NCBI GenBank assembly: GCA_905221605.1 | Contig: CAJNDS010001101.1 | Span: 797,501-849,747, forward strand | Direction: 5' to 3' | Length of the DNA stretch: 52,247 nucleotides | Source: Symbiodinium natans | Lineage: Eukaryota > Sar > Dinophyceae > Suessiales > Symbiodiniaceae | Shown: one piece after another, positions 22,263 through 35,400 of the stretch | Numbering within the stretch: position 1 is the stretch's first letter | How the letters are laid out: every line of letters begins with the position of its first letter | The notes under the pieces: generated by a model | Told to the model about the DNA's origin: nothing | What the model saw: the letters and a program-made list of their open reading frames with translations, nothing else | Database searches by the model: none | Translations under genes and position numbers: made by a program

Positions 22263-22737
22263 AAACCCTAAACCCTCAACCCTAAACCCTCAACCCTAAA
22301 CCCTAAACCCTAAACCCTAAACCCTAAACCCTAAACCCTAAACCGCCACACCCCGGCGGGTTGAGAGCTTTGGGGGACTGCCGAACCCCAACTCAGGGAG
22401 TTTGGGGCAAAACATCCTAAGTAGAACCCTAGACACCGCCCACAAGACTGAAGTTGTACCCGGTCATCCTTTGAGCCAGACTGCGTCGAAAAGACACCTG
22501 TGGGGTAGGGAGTTTAGGGGGCAATTGGGCAAGGTCTGCCGCTCAAGCCTGCAATTTCGGGCACAAATAATCACCCTAAACCCTCAACCCCTGAACCCTG
22601 AACCCTAAGCACTAAACCTGTTGAGGCCTGAGGCTGGATTTTAGGGCTCACTTTCGTAGGTTGGAGTTTCCTTTATTAGGGAAGAACAGAAATCAAAAGC
22701 ACAATCCAGTTCAAAATCCTGAAGGTCCTTTCATCTC

Positions 22738-22872
22738 AGGGTAGTCACATTCCCCCTTGGTTACTCCCCTTAAATGGGGACCCCTTCTACGCCCCTAAGG
22801 GCCCATATTTCATAACCCTTGAAAGAAGGCAAGGGACCATACCCTGGGCCCATGAAACTACCCGTAGATTGA
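22738..22872. mobile_element. fold-back element family B
   Basis: Shares AGGGTAGTCAC, AAATGGGGACCCCTT, GGGCCCATA.TTCA and AAGGGACCA with 50990-51130; ends CAGGGTAGT and AAACTACCC are inverted. Confidence 0.65.
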
Positions 22873-22879
22873 AGCGCCT

Positions 22880-24100
22880 TTAAGCCGGGAACACCCTTTT
22901 CTTGGCCCTGGAAAACCTAAAGCCCGCAATATCCGAAACACCCTCAAGTGGAAGCTCAACTTTAGAAGTTACCAGGTACTTCAGGGACAGTAGGCATTAC
23001 AGAGTATTGTTAAGCAGAATTATGAACGAACTCCCAAGAGTAACCCAGGAGAAAAAAGGGCACCCCTTTTGGTTGAAAGAAGCTCATAAGGGAACTTCAG
23101 CCCCAAAAAGGGAAAAAGGGCCTACCCTGGGTCCTAGTTAAGTAGGATAGCTTAACCCCAATGAACCGTCATTATGGCACTTAGAGCTCTACTGTGTACT
23201 AAGTGCCCTGATCCCCCAGGTAGGGCAACGAGTGTATAACTGCTCAAAGGGCTCAAGGGGTTATACAAGGGTACTCATTTTAAGGACTCCATTAGAAGGC
23301 GTAGCAGGCAACAAAGGGCTACAGAAGGAGGGTGTAGGGTTTACGGTCTTCAGGGTCGAGGGTTTACGGGTGCTCTCTCCAAAACCCTAAACCCCAAACC
23401 TTGAACCCTCTCCCGAAGCCGAAATTTGGGTCTCAGGTTTTGTCCACCGGCATCACGATCAATCCGGAGACCACAAAAGTCTGGAGCCTGGATGCCTCTG
23501 CAAACAGTCACGGTATAGCTACTGCAGCAAAACAGCTAATTCTATACAGCAGAACGATCGCCATGCGCAACCATAGTCCGACCAAGCCCTCCCTAAACCC
23601 TAAGCCCAACATTTCTCCCCCCCCCCCCCGCCGACAACCTCAAGCCCTGAAACATTCACATGCCATTTCAGTCCCAAAGCCCGCACTGATCCCCAATAAT
23701 GCCAGCATAGGCCAAAAGCAGTGACAGTTTCGAGGACGGTGAGCGCGGGCACGCCCGCGCCAAAGCGAGAGCGTTCTTTTTGTCCACGGCGTCATTTACC
23801 TCCCCATCATACTCTTCACGTTGGAACCCCTTAGTGTGGACAACCCTAAACTCTAAACCCGAAACCCGAAACCCTCCATGACTGGACCCTCAAAGATTGA
23901 CCTCAACTCAACAGGAATCCCTGCAGGCTGTACCCTACTAGATCCCCCCAAGCACCGCATTTGGGAGATTTCCGGCGGCTATTGTGGGGCCCTTATACAC
24001 GAGGTTCTCCTCCATTTGAGGAATATAGGAGGTACCCTGACTTTGGGGGAAATACTCACGAACCCTAAACCCTTGACCCTAAAACCTAAACCCTAGACCC
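22880..24100. other. long stretch without a supported gene
   Basis: Mostly non-repeat DNA with occasional CCCTAAA. Plus-strand frames at 22902-23141, 23401-23724 and 23878-24096 are open but end in heptamers, show no motif and have no convincing splice partners. They may hide small exons I could not fix. Confidence 0.4.
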
Positions 24101-24377
24101 TGAACCCTAAACCCTGAATCCAGCGGGAGCCCTTGAAGGGGTACTTGCGAGGGGAGGCAGGGGGAAGCCCACCCCAGTTCGAAGATGCAGGGATGTAGGG
24201 TTTAGGGTTTAGGGTTTAGGGATTTAGGGTAGGTTATACCCTTGCGTACATCTTGAACTCTTAAACCCTTAAACCCCTCAAACCTCCAAACCCCCTAAAC
24301 CCTAAACCTTAAACCCCAAACCCTAAACCCCAAACCCCAAACCCTAAACCCTAAACCCTAAACCCTAAACGCTAAAC

Positions 24378-24418
24378 CTGTCGGGGCAGAGAGCTCACTG
24401 CTCTACTGCCGGAACCAC
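24378..24418 (-). CDS. candidate exon, gene unassigned
   Basis: Minus strand: acceptor GTCTGTGAG|G, donor CCCGACAG|GTTTAG, the donor being a heptamer start. One frame is open: GSGSRAVSSLPRQ. CCCTAAA lies left. No family recognised. Confidence 0.35.
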
Positions 24419-25404
24419 CTCACAGACCGCGGCGGTTTAGAAGTTGCGCCAGTTGGGGATAAGCGTTTTGGGTTTAGGGGTAGGGTTTCAGGGTTTAGTA
24501 TTCAGAGGTTAGGGTTAAGAGTTTAGGATGTAGGGATGAAGGTTTAGGGTTCAGGGTTTAGGGTTGTAGGGGGGATTCAGGGTTTAGGGTTTAGAGGTTA
24601 GGATTGAGAGATTGGGGTGTGGGTTTCAGGGTTTGGGGTTCAGAGGTTTGGTGGTATCATACATGTTATATATATATATAACATGTATACGGTTTGGTTT
24701 TGCTGCTTTTGCCTTAGGGTTTTTTAGGGGTTAGGGGGTGTAGGGGAAAGGAAACAGAAGGCAGGGATTTAGGGGTCCAGGTTTTTGAGCTTCGTTAGGG
24801 CCTTAGGCTTCAGGCTGGCATAGAGTCTAGGGTCCAGGGTCTAGGGTCAAGGGTCTAGGGTCGAGGGTCTGAGTCTCGGGTCTAGGGCCTAGGGTGTAGG
24901 GTTCAGGGTTCAGGGTTCAGGGTTTAGGGTTTAGGGTTTAGGGTTTAGGGTTTCGGGTTTAGGGTTTAGGGTTTAGGGTTTAGGTTTAGGGCTTAGGGTG
25001 AGAGACGTTCAGTTTAGGCCGGCCAGATGTCAGAGGCGCAACCCGTAGCCTGAGCCTCACGCAAGAGCGCAGCATACCCACAGAACCCACAGAACCCACA
25101 GAACCCACAGAACCCACAGAACCCATGAAATCATGAATATACTATGTAAGGATCCCCTATATGAATGAAGGCATCTTCCTTCATTGAGGGTAGGGCCTCT
25201 TTGGGTACCCTGACACGCGAAACCCTAAAGCCTGCGGGTTAAGGCTTAGGTGAGGGGACGACCCTGAACCCCTAAACCCTAAACCCCAAACCCTAAACCC
25301 TAAACCCTAAACCCCAAACCCCAAACCCCAAACCCTAAACCCTAAACCCCAAACCCCAAACCCTAAACCCTAAACCCTAAACCCCTAAACCCCTAAACCC
25401 TAAA

Positions 25405-25474
25405 CTACCTACTGCAAGCACTCAATTCAAACCCTAACCCCGCCTGGAGGTCGCAGAGGGAGATGCAGCGCTGC
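25405..25474 (-). CDS. ATP-grasp terminal exon candidate
   Basis: After the split leucine it reads QRCISLCDLQ, continuing the last helix, then AGLGFELSACSR and TAG. Acceptor AAGATAG|G. The tail after DLQ is encoded partly by heptamer-like sequence, so the true exon could instead end at a GC donor (CTCCAG|GCGGGG) and the gene run further left. Confidence 0.55.
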
Positions 25475-28400
25475 CTATCTTCTGTAGCCCTAAACCCTAA
25501 ACCCTAAACCCCAAACCCCAAACCCTAAACCCGAAACCCTAAACCCTAAACCCCAAACCCTAAACCCTAAATGAGGTTCAGGGGGTTGCCCTCAGCCCCC
25601 CTAAACATCATAAGAACCCTAAACGCGCCAAAGCACTGACCCCCCAAGCCCCTACACCCTAAATCCTGAATCCGAAGCCCAACACTAAACCCTAAACCCT
25701 AAACCCTAAACCCCCAACAAGGCTGAATCCCAGGTCCGACTATCTCAACTTCAGGTTTAGGAGTTTTAGGGTTTAGGATTTAGGGTGCATCACGGAGGTA
25801 GCTACAGTAGCTACAGTGCTGTGACTGACAGAATGGTGGTTGGTGCTGGTCCGATCGAGATTGTGGGGTTGAGCTTTGGGGCCTGCCAAGTAGGTTTCAA
25901 GGCCCGAAACTTCAAACCCTAAAGGTTACATGCCCCAAGCCCTGAACCCCTGAACCCCTGAACCCCTGAACCCCTGAACCCCTGAACCCCTGAACCCCTG
26001 AACCCCTAAACCCCTAAACCCCTAAACCCCTAAACCCCTAAACCCCTAAACCTCTAAACCCCGAACCCCTCAACCCTAGCCCTAAACCCGAACCTCCCCT
26101 TTTCAGGGGCTTGGGCGGGGAAGCTAACGGCTGCCAGGTCACAGGTTCTGCTCTGCTTCTTCTGCGTTGCCTCAGACATGCATGTGTTTAGGGTTTAGGG
26201 TTTAGGGATTAGGGATTAGGGATTCTTTTAGGGTTTAGGGTTTAGGGTTTAGGGTTTAGGGTTTAGGGTTTAGGGTTTAGGGCTTGGGGTTTTCGGGCTT
26301 ATAGGGTTACAGGGTTTAGGGTTCAGGGTTTAGGGTTTAGGGTCTGGGGTTTAGGGCATGGGGTTTTCGGGTGTATGGGATTTAGGGTTTAGGGTTCGGG
26401 GGTTTAGTGTTTAGGGCAACCTAGGATTTTGAAGGGTGCTCTTTTTGGTTGAAAGGGGCCTGCAAAAAAGCACGTTCTCTTGGTTATGGGTCCCTTTTTG
26501 GGTACCCGCATTATGAGGGGCCACCTTGTAATAGTCTCCCCGCGAGGGCCCGTAACTTAGAGAAGTGACCATGTGTCACACAAGGATCCTCGGCCCTGGG
26601 CTTTAGCACCCAGGTCTAAGGGCCTAGGACTTAAGGTCTAAGGTTTAAGGTTTAGGTTTGGGGTTTGGGGTTTGGGGCGTACTAAACTCGAAAATGTGGT
26701 CCCCTTGAGAGCTTAGTCTTGCTGCATCTGCTTTCCTAAGCCCTTGGCATCAAAAACAATAGCATCAGCCTATCGCACAACACCCCAAACCAGAAACCCT
26801 GCACCTCCAAGGCATGTTGCGTCCATAGGAGCTTGAGACCCAAAACCCCTAAACAATCCGGGCACCGAACCTCAAACCCTCAACCACCGAATTGCTGTTG
26901 ATTTTGGGTTCGGGCGTAGCACCTAAATCTCTTCAGATATCTTTGCCTTGAGGCCCCAGGCTTTATGCCTTATAAAAAGGCAGTGGTAAACCGCTCAACA
27001 CCCCGAAACCCTTAAGCCCTAGACCCCAACAAAGCCTAAACCCTAAACCCTAACCCCCTACTCGGACGTTCATGGTACTTATGAACACAATTATAACTGT
27101 CCTTATAACCCAGTTATATAACCATGTTGGGGCACTTAAGAGGCTTCTAAGTGGGTTGTAACTGCAGTTATAACTGGGTTATCAGTACCACTTGCAAGCT
27201 CTTTTGAACTTAGTAAGTCTACTTAGTATCCGCAAGAAACCTTCTTAGAATCCCCATAACCCGCCTTATTCAACCTACGAACTAAATCAAAGAGCCTGCA
27301 AGCATGAACATCCCTAAACCCTAAACCCTAAACCCTAAACCCTAAACCCTAAACCCCCTTGGGCATGCCGAGGCTGGAGCTGCCTTTTGCCGCAAGCCAG
27401 CATAGGCAGGACATGGAGCCACGGTCGGGGAGGTAGGCGGAGCCCTGACGTTGTGCTTTGGGTGAGGGTTTAGGGTTTAGGGTTTAAGGTTTAGGGTGTA
27501 GGGTTTAGGGTTTAGGGTTTAAGCTTTAGGGTTTAGGGTTTAGGGTTTAGGGTTCAGGGTTCAGGGTTTAGGGTTCAGGGTTTAGGGTTTAGGGTTTAGG
27601 GTTTAGGGTTTAGGGTTTAGGGTTTAGGGGTTAGGGGTTAGGGGTTAGGGGTTTAGGGTTTAGGGTTTAGGGTTTAGAGTTTAGGGTTTAGGGTTTAGGG
27701 TTTAGGGTTTAGGGTTTAGGGTTTAGGTTTAGGGGTTTAGGGGCGGGGCTTAGGGGGTTTAGGGGTTTAGGGGGTTTAGCGGGTTTAGGGGTTTAGGAGT
27801 TTAGGAGTTTAGGGGTTTAGAGTTTAGCGTTTAGGGTTTTTGTGACTAGGGTTTATGGGTTTAGGGTTTTTGGGTTTAGGGCTTTCGGCGTTTGGGGGGG
27901 TTGGGGTTTAGGGGGGGATAGGGCTTGAGGGTTGAAAGGTTGGGTTTTTCGGGGCTGGGGTTTGGGCCTCCAGGCGTAAGGCGCTTAGGCTTTCGCGTTT
28001 TGTGATTCCGTTTAAGGTTTAGGCGGCTTAGGGGGTTTAGGGTTTGGGGGGAAGGTTCAGGGTTTAGGGTTAGTTCTGAGATTCCGTGGCGTGTAGGGTT
28101 TTGGGTTTGAAGGGTTTAGGGTTTAGCAGGGGATTCAAAGTGCAGGGTTTTAAGTTAGGGCTTAGGGTCATGGATCTTGGTTGCAGATTTGGGATTTCAT
28201 GTCTAAACCCGAAAATTGAGCCCCCTGAGTCCCGAAAGGCCCTATCCCTAAACCTAAACCCTAAACCCTAAACCCCAAAACCCTAAACCCCGAACCTTAA
28301 ACCCTAAGCCTTGCCTAAACCCCAAACCCTACCAACCCCAAAACATCATCAAACCCAAAACGTCCCAAACCCAAACCAACCCAACCCGAAACCCAATACC

Positions 28401-29440
28401 AAAAACCCAAAACCCGTAGCCCCAAACCAACAAACCCCCAAAGCTCAAACCCAAACCCAAACCCAAAACCCCAAACCCCAAAAATCACTCAACCAGCGGA
28501 CAAAAGGAGCACGGGCAAGAAAACAAGACCTGAACCCTAAACCCTAAACCCTAAACCCCAAAACCCCAAACCCCAAACCCTAAACCCTAAAAAAAAAAAA
28601 AAATGTTCCGCCCTCGCACTGCCTTGGTGGCGAAGAAGGCTGAGCCAGGAGGTCCGGATCGCGTCCAACTCCTTGGCTCTAGGGGTTAGGGTTTAGGGTT
28701 TAGGGTTTAGGGTTTAGGGTTTAGGGTTTAGGGTTTAGGGTTTAGGGTTTAGGGTTTAGGGTTTTAGGGTTAGGTTTAGGGTTTAGGGTTTAGGGTTTTA
28801 GGGTTTTAGGTTTAGGGTTTAGGGTTTAGGGTTTTAGGGGACGTTTTTGTCAAAGGCTTCCGAGAATATGAGCACCGAAGCCGCCAAGAAAACCAACACC
28901 CGCATGCGCGTGGAACACGAGGCCACCAAGCCAAAAAACACTGAACGATATAGCAACACAATAACAATACTTATTCCTATAACCCAACAACATACTAAGC
29001 CCCTAGCCCTAAACCCTAAGCCCCAAGCAATAAGAGGAGGGCCCTTCTTATTGGGTTATAAGGGAACGTAAACCTTCAACTAAGAGAATCAGGGCCTACT
29101 TTGGATCCTAGTAGCCCTAAACTCGAAACCCTAAACAAAAGGGAAACCCTCAACTCCCCCCGCCTCCCCCCGCCAAAAAAGCCAACCAAACCAAACTGCA
29201 AACCCCCCAAAAGACTCAGCTTTGGAGTAGACCCTGGAAAAAAAAGTATGTACTTTTTAGGTAATAAGTAGCAATAATAGGAACCCAGAACCAAAAAAAA
29301 GTATTAAAGTATAGCACTCCAAAGCCCAGAAGAGAACCCAAAGCAAACCAGTCAGCCCAAACCCTCCCGAACCCTGAAACCTAAGCCCTGATCAAACCCT
29401 TGCTTAACCCTTAACCCGCAACGCTTAACCCTTAACTTAC

Positions 29441-29471
<31 letters not shown>

Positions 29472-32400
29472 AGGAAAAAGGAAGAAACTAAACCCTAAAC
29501 CCTAACCCTAAACCCTAAACCCTAAACCCTAAACCCTAAACCCTAAACCCTAAACCCTAAACCCTAAACCCTAAACCCTAAACCCTAAACCCTAAACCCC
29601 AAAACAAATTTAAAAAAATAAGAGGAATGCAGACTGTTCAGGGCCAAGCTCCTTCGACCCCTGACAGCCGACCACGGTACCGGCATGTGGGGCGTACTCC
29701 TGGGTTCAGGGTTTAGTTTAGGGTTTAGGGTTTAGGGTTTAGGATGGTTTAGGGTTTAGGATGGTTTAGGGTTTAGGATGGTTTAGGGTTTAGGATGGTT
29801 TCGGGTTTAGGGCTTATGGTGTGGAATCTCTTTTGACAAAGTAAATCTACTTAGTATCCCCTAAAAACCGTCTTATAATCCCCATAACCCATCGACGAAC
29901 CCTACAACCCTGCTTACTCAGTCCAAAGGACTTCCAAATAAGGGCTTAAGGCGGGCTTAGGGTTTAGGGTTTAGGGTCAGGGTTTAGGGTTTAAGGTGTA
30001 GGGTTTAGGGTTCAGGGTTTAGGGTTTGGGTTTTGGGGTTTCGGGTTTCGGGTTTAGGGTTTAGGGTTTAGGGTTTAGGGTTTAGGGTTTAGGGCGGGCT
30101 TAAGGGTTTAGAGGACCACATCGGTTTAAGGGTTTGAGTGCCTCGGAAAAGGGGGGGGGTTAACGGCTTCGGGGCTGAAGGGGTACCTGCAGGTTCATGG
30201 TACTTCTAACCTCGTCAATCACTGTACTTCTAACCCACTTATAAGCCTCTTAAGTGCCCTAACATGGCTATAGCTGGGTTAGAAGTGAGTAATAATTTGG
30301 TAAAGAAGCACCCTGACCCTCCAAGGAAGGACTTCAGGGTCCAGGGGTTTACGGGTTCAAGGGCTTGAGGGTTGAGATAGTTTACTTTTTAGGGCTTCAG
30401 AGCTGGCATCTAGGGCTTTCTAGGGTTTAGGGCATCTGTGCTTTTGGCGTTGGGGTTGAAACGGTTTAGGAATAAGGGGTTGGAGCTTCAGGATTTCAGG
30501 GTTTAGGGGGTCTACTCTTCAGGTAGTTTAGGGTTTGCAGGCCGCACATGCGCGTATAGGGGTTTTCGTCCTTTTCCTTTATATCTTGGAGCTTAAACGC
30601 CTAAGAACGGTTCGACTTAGGAATTAGTGCTGAGGGCTGCGATTTGAAAGGACCTGTCAAGGATCGTTCGTGGACGCAGCTGCCGCCGCCTCATTGCATT
30701 CAGCTCCGACGCAGCCAGAAGTTTCAGGCATGTATGCTTCAGGGTACAAAGCCCTAGACCCGGAATCAAATACCCAACAGCCCCAAACAACCCTAAACTC
30801 GCACCCCGCACGTTTTTGATGGCCAAAGTCAAGACTTGCTTGGGCCTCGTTTTGAAAGTCGGGCTGCGGTTCAGGGTTTAGGGTTCGGTGGGTTTAGGGC
30901 TTTTGGAGGCTTTAGGGTTTCAGGGCCCTTCAGGGCTCTAGGTGGAGAGCGCTAAGCCTACACAAAAAGCCTGAACAAAGCCAGCTGCTTGGGGGAAACC
31001 GTATCTCTAAACCCTAAACCCTGTGAACCCCCAAATCCCAAAGAACCCAGGACCCTAAAACCGCACTAAACTCAAAACCTTAAAAACCAAAACTCCCAGC
31101 AACTCCAAGGAATCTAAGACCGACAGACCCTACCACCCTCAAAACCCTAAACCCTAAACCCTGAAAACCCCCGCGCCTGGGCCGTGGCAGGCGGGCGCAA
31201 GGGCCGCGCCAGGGCTAAGTCGGCCGCGGCCAGCGGCAGAAAAACGCCCGAGACGGCCTGTGTGTCTACCCGAAGGGCTCTGTGGGCTTCCTAGGGTTTA
31301 GGGTTTAGGGTTTAGGGTTTAGGGTTTAGGGTTTAGGGTTTAGGGCTTAGGGCTTAGGGCTTAGGGTTTAGGGCTTGGGGTTTAGGGCTTAGGGCGTAGG
31401 GCTTAGGGTTTAGGGCTTGGGGTTTAGCGTTTAGAGTGGTCTTGGAGGTTCATGGTACTTTGTAACCCAATTCTAACTGCACTTGTAACCAACTATAACC
31501 ATGTTAGGGCACTTATGGGGCTTCTATGTGGGTTATAAGTACAGTTATAGTGGGTAATAAGTACCATGAACCTCCAAGTACCCAAAGAGAGGGTTCACGG
31601 GTTCAGGGTTTAGGGATTTAGGGTGTCGGGCCGTGCAGGGCTTAGGGGAACAGTCCTTAAATCAGATTGAGGATCCCTTACTCGAATTTAAGGAATATTC
31701 CTTAATTAGGGGTAAGGGCGTTTAGGGAAGCTTTTCGGGGGAGGGGGGGGGGGGGGGGGGGTGCAAGGCTTAAATAAGGTTTATTTGGAAGCTGAGAGTC
31801 GTGTTTTGGTGTGGTGGATAGAAAGGAAATTGCATGAGAAAGTAGCGAGATGAGCTCTTCAATTTCCTTCCTGATCTCCTATGCTCTTTTCCTGATTCAT
31901 TGCAACAGGAGAAGATAGGAAAAGAAGGGCTTCCGTTCCCCTCTTGTTCTTCCTTTCTTGTGTTTTGTGTCACTTAAAGGGGAACAGGAGAAGAGAAGGA
32001 GGGAGAGATAGGAGGAACACAATTGTGATGGGAAGAGCCAAGAAAAGAATAGAAGAGAGATGAATATAAAGGAGAGGGAGAGACAAAACAAGGCGCAAAG
32101 AAGATGGCACTCTTCTTTTTCTATCCTCTCTCCTTTATCTCTCCCGTCCCTCTGTCTTTTCGAACGTTTTGGTGGTGCGGACTAGCGTCCCTGCCGCATG
32201 CCAATGCTCATGATGTGCGGACCACCATGGTCGCACGCGACACCCTCGCCCTTCCCTTTCTGTGATCAGCGCGAGTGCCTGATGCACTCCGAGCTCGAGA
32301 TGAGCTGGAAGCCTCGGCTGAGGGGCGAATGTGAGCAGGTCTAAGCACGCACGTTTCATGTGCAGAGCTGCCAGAACCAGTACTGTAGTTTTTCCTTTGC

Positions 32401-35400
32401 ATGTATAGTTTTGGAGTTCGTATCAATGCCAATATTTTGGCTCAAGTATGCGAGTAGACTTGTAGCTTTGGTGCTCGGCAGTTTCGTTCTGTAGCTCTCA
32501 GGTTGCAGAGCGGTCCGACCGGACGCTTTGGCAGTAGGTCACACAGAGCGTGCGAACCCGCTTAATCTAAACAAGCTGGCCACCTGAGTTTGCATTTGCG
32601 CAGTGCAAGACCAGTGTTGGTCGATTCCACAGGGGAGGCCCGGGCTCGTGATTTAGTATTGGGGGGATGCCCGGGCTCGTAATTTAGTATTGGGGGTGGT
32701 TCCGGGGAATTAAATATTTAAATAATTTAAATAGTTATAAAAATTTAAATTATTTAAATAATTTAAATAATTCAAATGATATAAATAGTTTAAATGCCCG
32801 CCGGGGGGGGGTCCGGGCCCCTGCCTCCCGGGAATTAAATAATTTAAATAATTTAAATACCTGGGGCATTTAAATTATTTAAATTATTTAATTCGGGCCG
32901 GTGGGTTAAATAATTTAAATAATTTAAATAATTTAAATCATTTAAATAATTTAAATAATTTAAATACTTTAAATAATTTAAACAATTTAAATGCCCCAGG
33001 TATTTAAATTATTTAAATTATTTAATTCCCGGGAGGCAGGGGCCCGGACCCCCCCCCCCGGCGGGCATTTAAATTATTTAAAGTATTTAAATTGTTTAAC
33101 TTATTGAAATTATTGAAATTATCTAAATTATTTAAATTATTTAACTTATTTAAATTATTTTAATTATTTAAACTGTTTACATTATTTGAATTATTCAAAT
33201 TCTTAAAATTATGTAAATTATTTAAATTATTTAAATAATTGAAATTGTTTAATTCCCCGGCCCGAAGAAAATAATTTCAATAATTTGAATACCTGGGGCA
33301 TTTGAATTATTTAGATGGGGGAACCATTATTTACATTATTTAATTCTTCGGCTCGTAATTTAGTATTGGGGGAAGGCCCGGGCTCGTGATTAAGTATTGG
33401 GGGGAGGCCCTGGCTCGTAATGTAGTATTGGGGGGGGGGGGCCCGGGCTCGTGATTGAGTATTGGGGGGATGCCCGGGCTCGTAATTTAGTATTGGGGGT
33501 GGTTCCGGGGAATTAAATAATTTAAATAATTTAAATAATTTAAATAATTTAAATAATTTAAATAGTTCAAATAATTTAAATGCCCCAGGGGGGGGGGGGG
33601 TCCGGGCCCCCTGCCTCCCGGGAATTAAATAATTTAAATAATTTAAATAATAATTTAAATAATTTAAATACCTGGGGCATTAAAATTATTTAAATTATTT
33701 AAATTATTTAAATTATTTAAATTATTCAAATTATTTAAATTATTTAGATTATTTAAATTATTTACTTCACCGGCCCGAATTAAATAATTTAAATAGTTTA
33801 AATTCCCCAGGTATTTAAATTATTTAAATTACTTAATTCCCGGGAGGCAGGGGCCCGGACCCCCCCCCGGCGGGCATTTAAATTAGTTAAATTGTTTAAA
33901 TTATCTAAATTTTTTAAATTAGTTAGATTATTTAAATTATTTAAATTATTTAAATAATTGAAATTGTTTAATTCCCCGGCCCGAATTAAAAAAACTCAAC
34001 AATTTAAATACCTGGGGCATTTAAATTATTTAAATGGGGGGTCCATTATTTTTCCTCGGCTCGTAATTTAGTATTGGGGGAAGGCCCGGGCTCGTTAAGT
34101 ATTGGGGGGAGGCCCTGGCTCGTAATTTAGTATTGGGGGGAGGCCCGGGCTCGTGATTTAGTGGAGGGCCCGGGCTCGTAATTTAGTATTGGGGGTGGTT
34201 CCGGGGAATTAAATAATTTAAATAATATTTAAATTATTTACTTCCCGGGAGGCAGAGGCCCGGACCCCCTCCCGGCGGGCATTTAAATTATCTAAATTGT
34301 TTTAATTATTTAAATTATTAAAATTATTTAAATTATTTAAATTATTTACTTAAAATATTGACATTATTTACATTATTTAAAATATTTAAATTTATTAAAT
34401 TTATTTAAATTATTTACATTATTTAAATTATTTAAATTGCTTATTTTTTTTAAATTATTTAACTTTTTTTAATTCTTGACCCCCCAGCCCCCCAGAAACC
34501 CAAATAGGGTTTGTTTGGAAGTTGGCTCTTGTAAATAAGTTATACGTTTTGGGGTCTGTTTTCCTCTTGTAAACACGACTCTCAGCTTCCAAATAAACCC
34601 TATTTAAGCCGCACACGGGGGGGGGGGTGCGTAAGGGTTTTTAGGGGCTTCCCAGGCTTAAGAGTTGAGGTTTAAGTAAGGTTTAGGGTTTAGGGTTTAG
34701 GGTTTAGGGCTTAGGGCTTAGGGCCTAGGGCCTAGGGCTTAGGGCTTAGGGCTGAGGGCTTAGGGCTTAGGGCTGAGGGCTTAGGGCTTAGGGCTTAGGG
34801 CTGAGGGCTTAGGGCTTAGGGCTTAAGGCTTAGGGCTTAAGGCTTAGGGCTTAGGGCTTAGGGCTTAGGGCTTAGGGCTGAGGGCTGAGGGCTTAGGGCT
34901 TAGGGCTTAGGGCTTGGGGCTTGGGGCTTAGGGTTTAGGGTTTAGGGTCTAGGGTCTAGGGCTTAGGGCTTAGGGTTTGTTTCTTCCAGGGTGGCAGGGC
35001 TTTGGGGTTTGGATTTCTGGGTGGTGTAAGGGCTTTAGGCCGTTTAGGAGTTTGGGGCTCCTGGGTCTGGGGGGTGGGTGCGTGTACAGGCCCTAGTCGC
35101 CGTATGCCTCCAGGCTCACAAACCTGAATCCGAAACCAAAACCCTACAGAAATCTCAGCCCGACTCAACCCTCAGCGCCTTAACCCTAAAGCCTCATAAA
35201 CTTGAAACCAAAAAGTCCGGCGAACCACCCACACAGCCCTCTACAGCCAACAGCTTCCAAAGCGTAAACCCTAAAAACACATCCCGTCCTAAAAGCAGAG
35301 TCCTTAAAACCCCAAGACAGGGTTTGGGGTCTGGGGTTTAGGGTTTAGGGCTTAGCGTTTAGACCCCAATCCCGAAACCCTAGAGCCCCCCCCAGCCCCA

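Larger units (their letters stand above)
31766..34612. mobile_element. 2.85-kb element with terminal inverted repeats
   Basis: The left end reads GGCTTAAATAAGGTTTATTT then GGAAGCTGAGAGTCGTGTTT; the right end is its complement with one mismatch. Poly-G tracts lie just outside both ends. Inside are a purine-rich segment (31860-32160), a 480-bp unique segment with a candidate exon, and an AT-rich modular satellite (32700-34480). No transposase is seen, so it looks non-autonomous. It lies in the ATP-grasp intron between exons at 35468 and 31290. Confidence 0.65.

Noticed and set aside
31177-31290. Plus-strand basic peptide (KGRARAKSAAASG) as the real exon
   Set aside because: The minus reading VSGVFLPLAAADLALA fits the ATP-grasp order and phase; the plus reading fits nothing.
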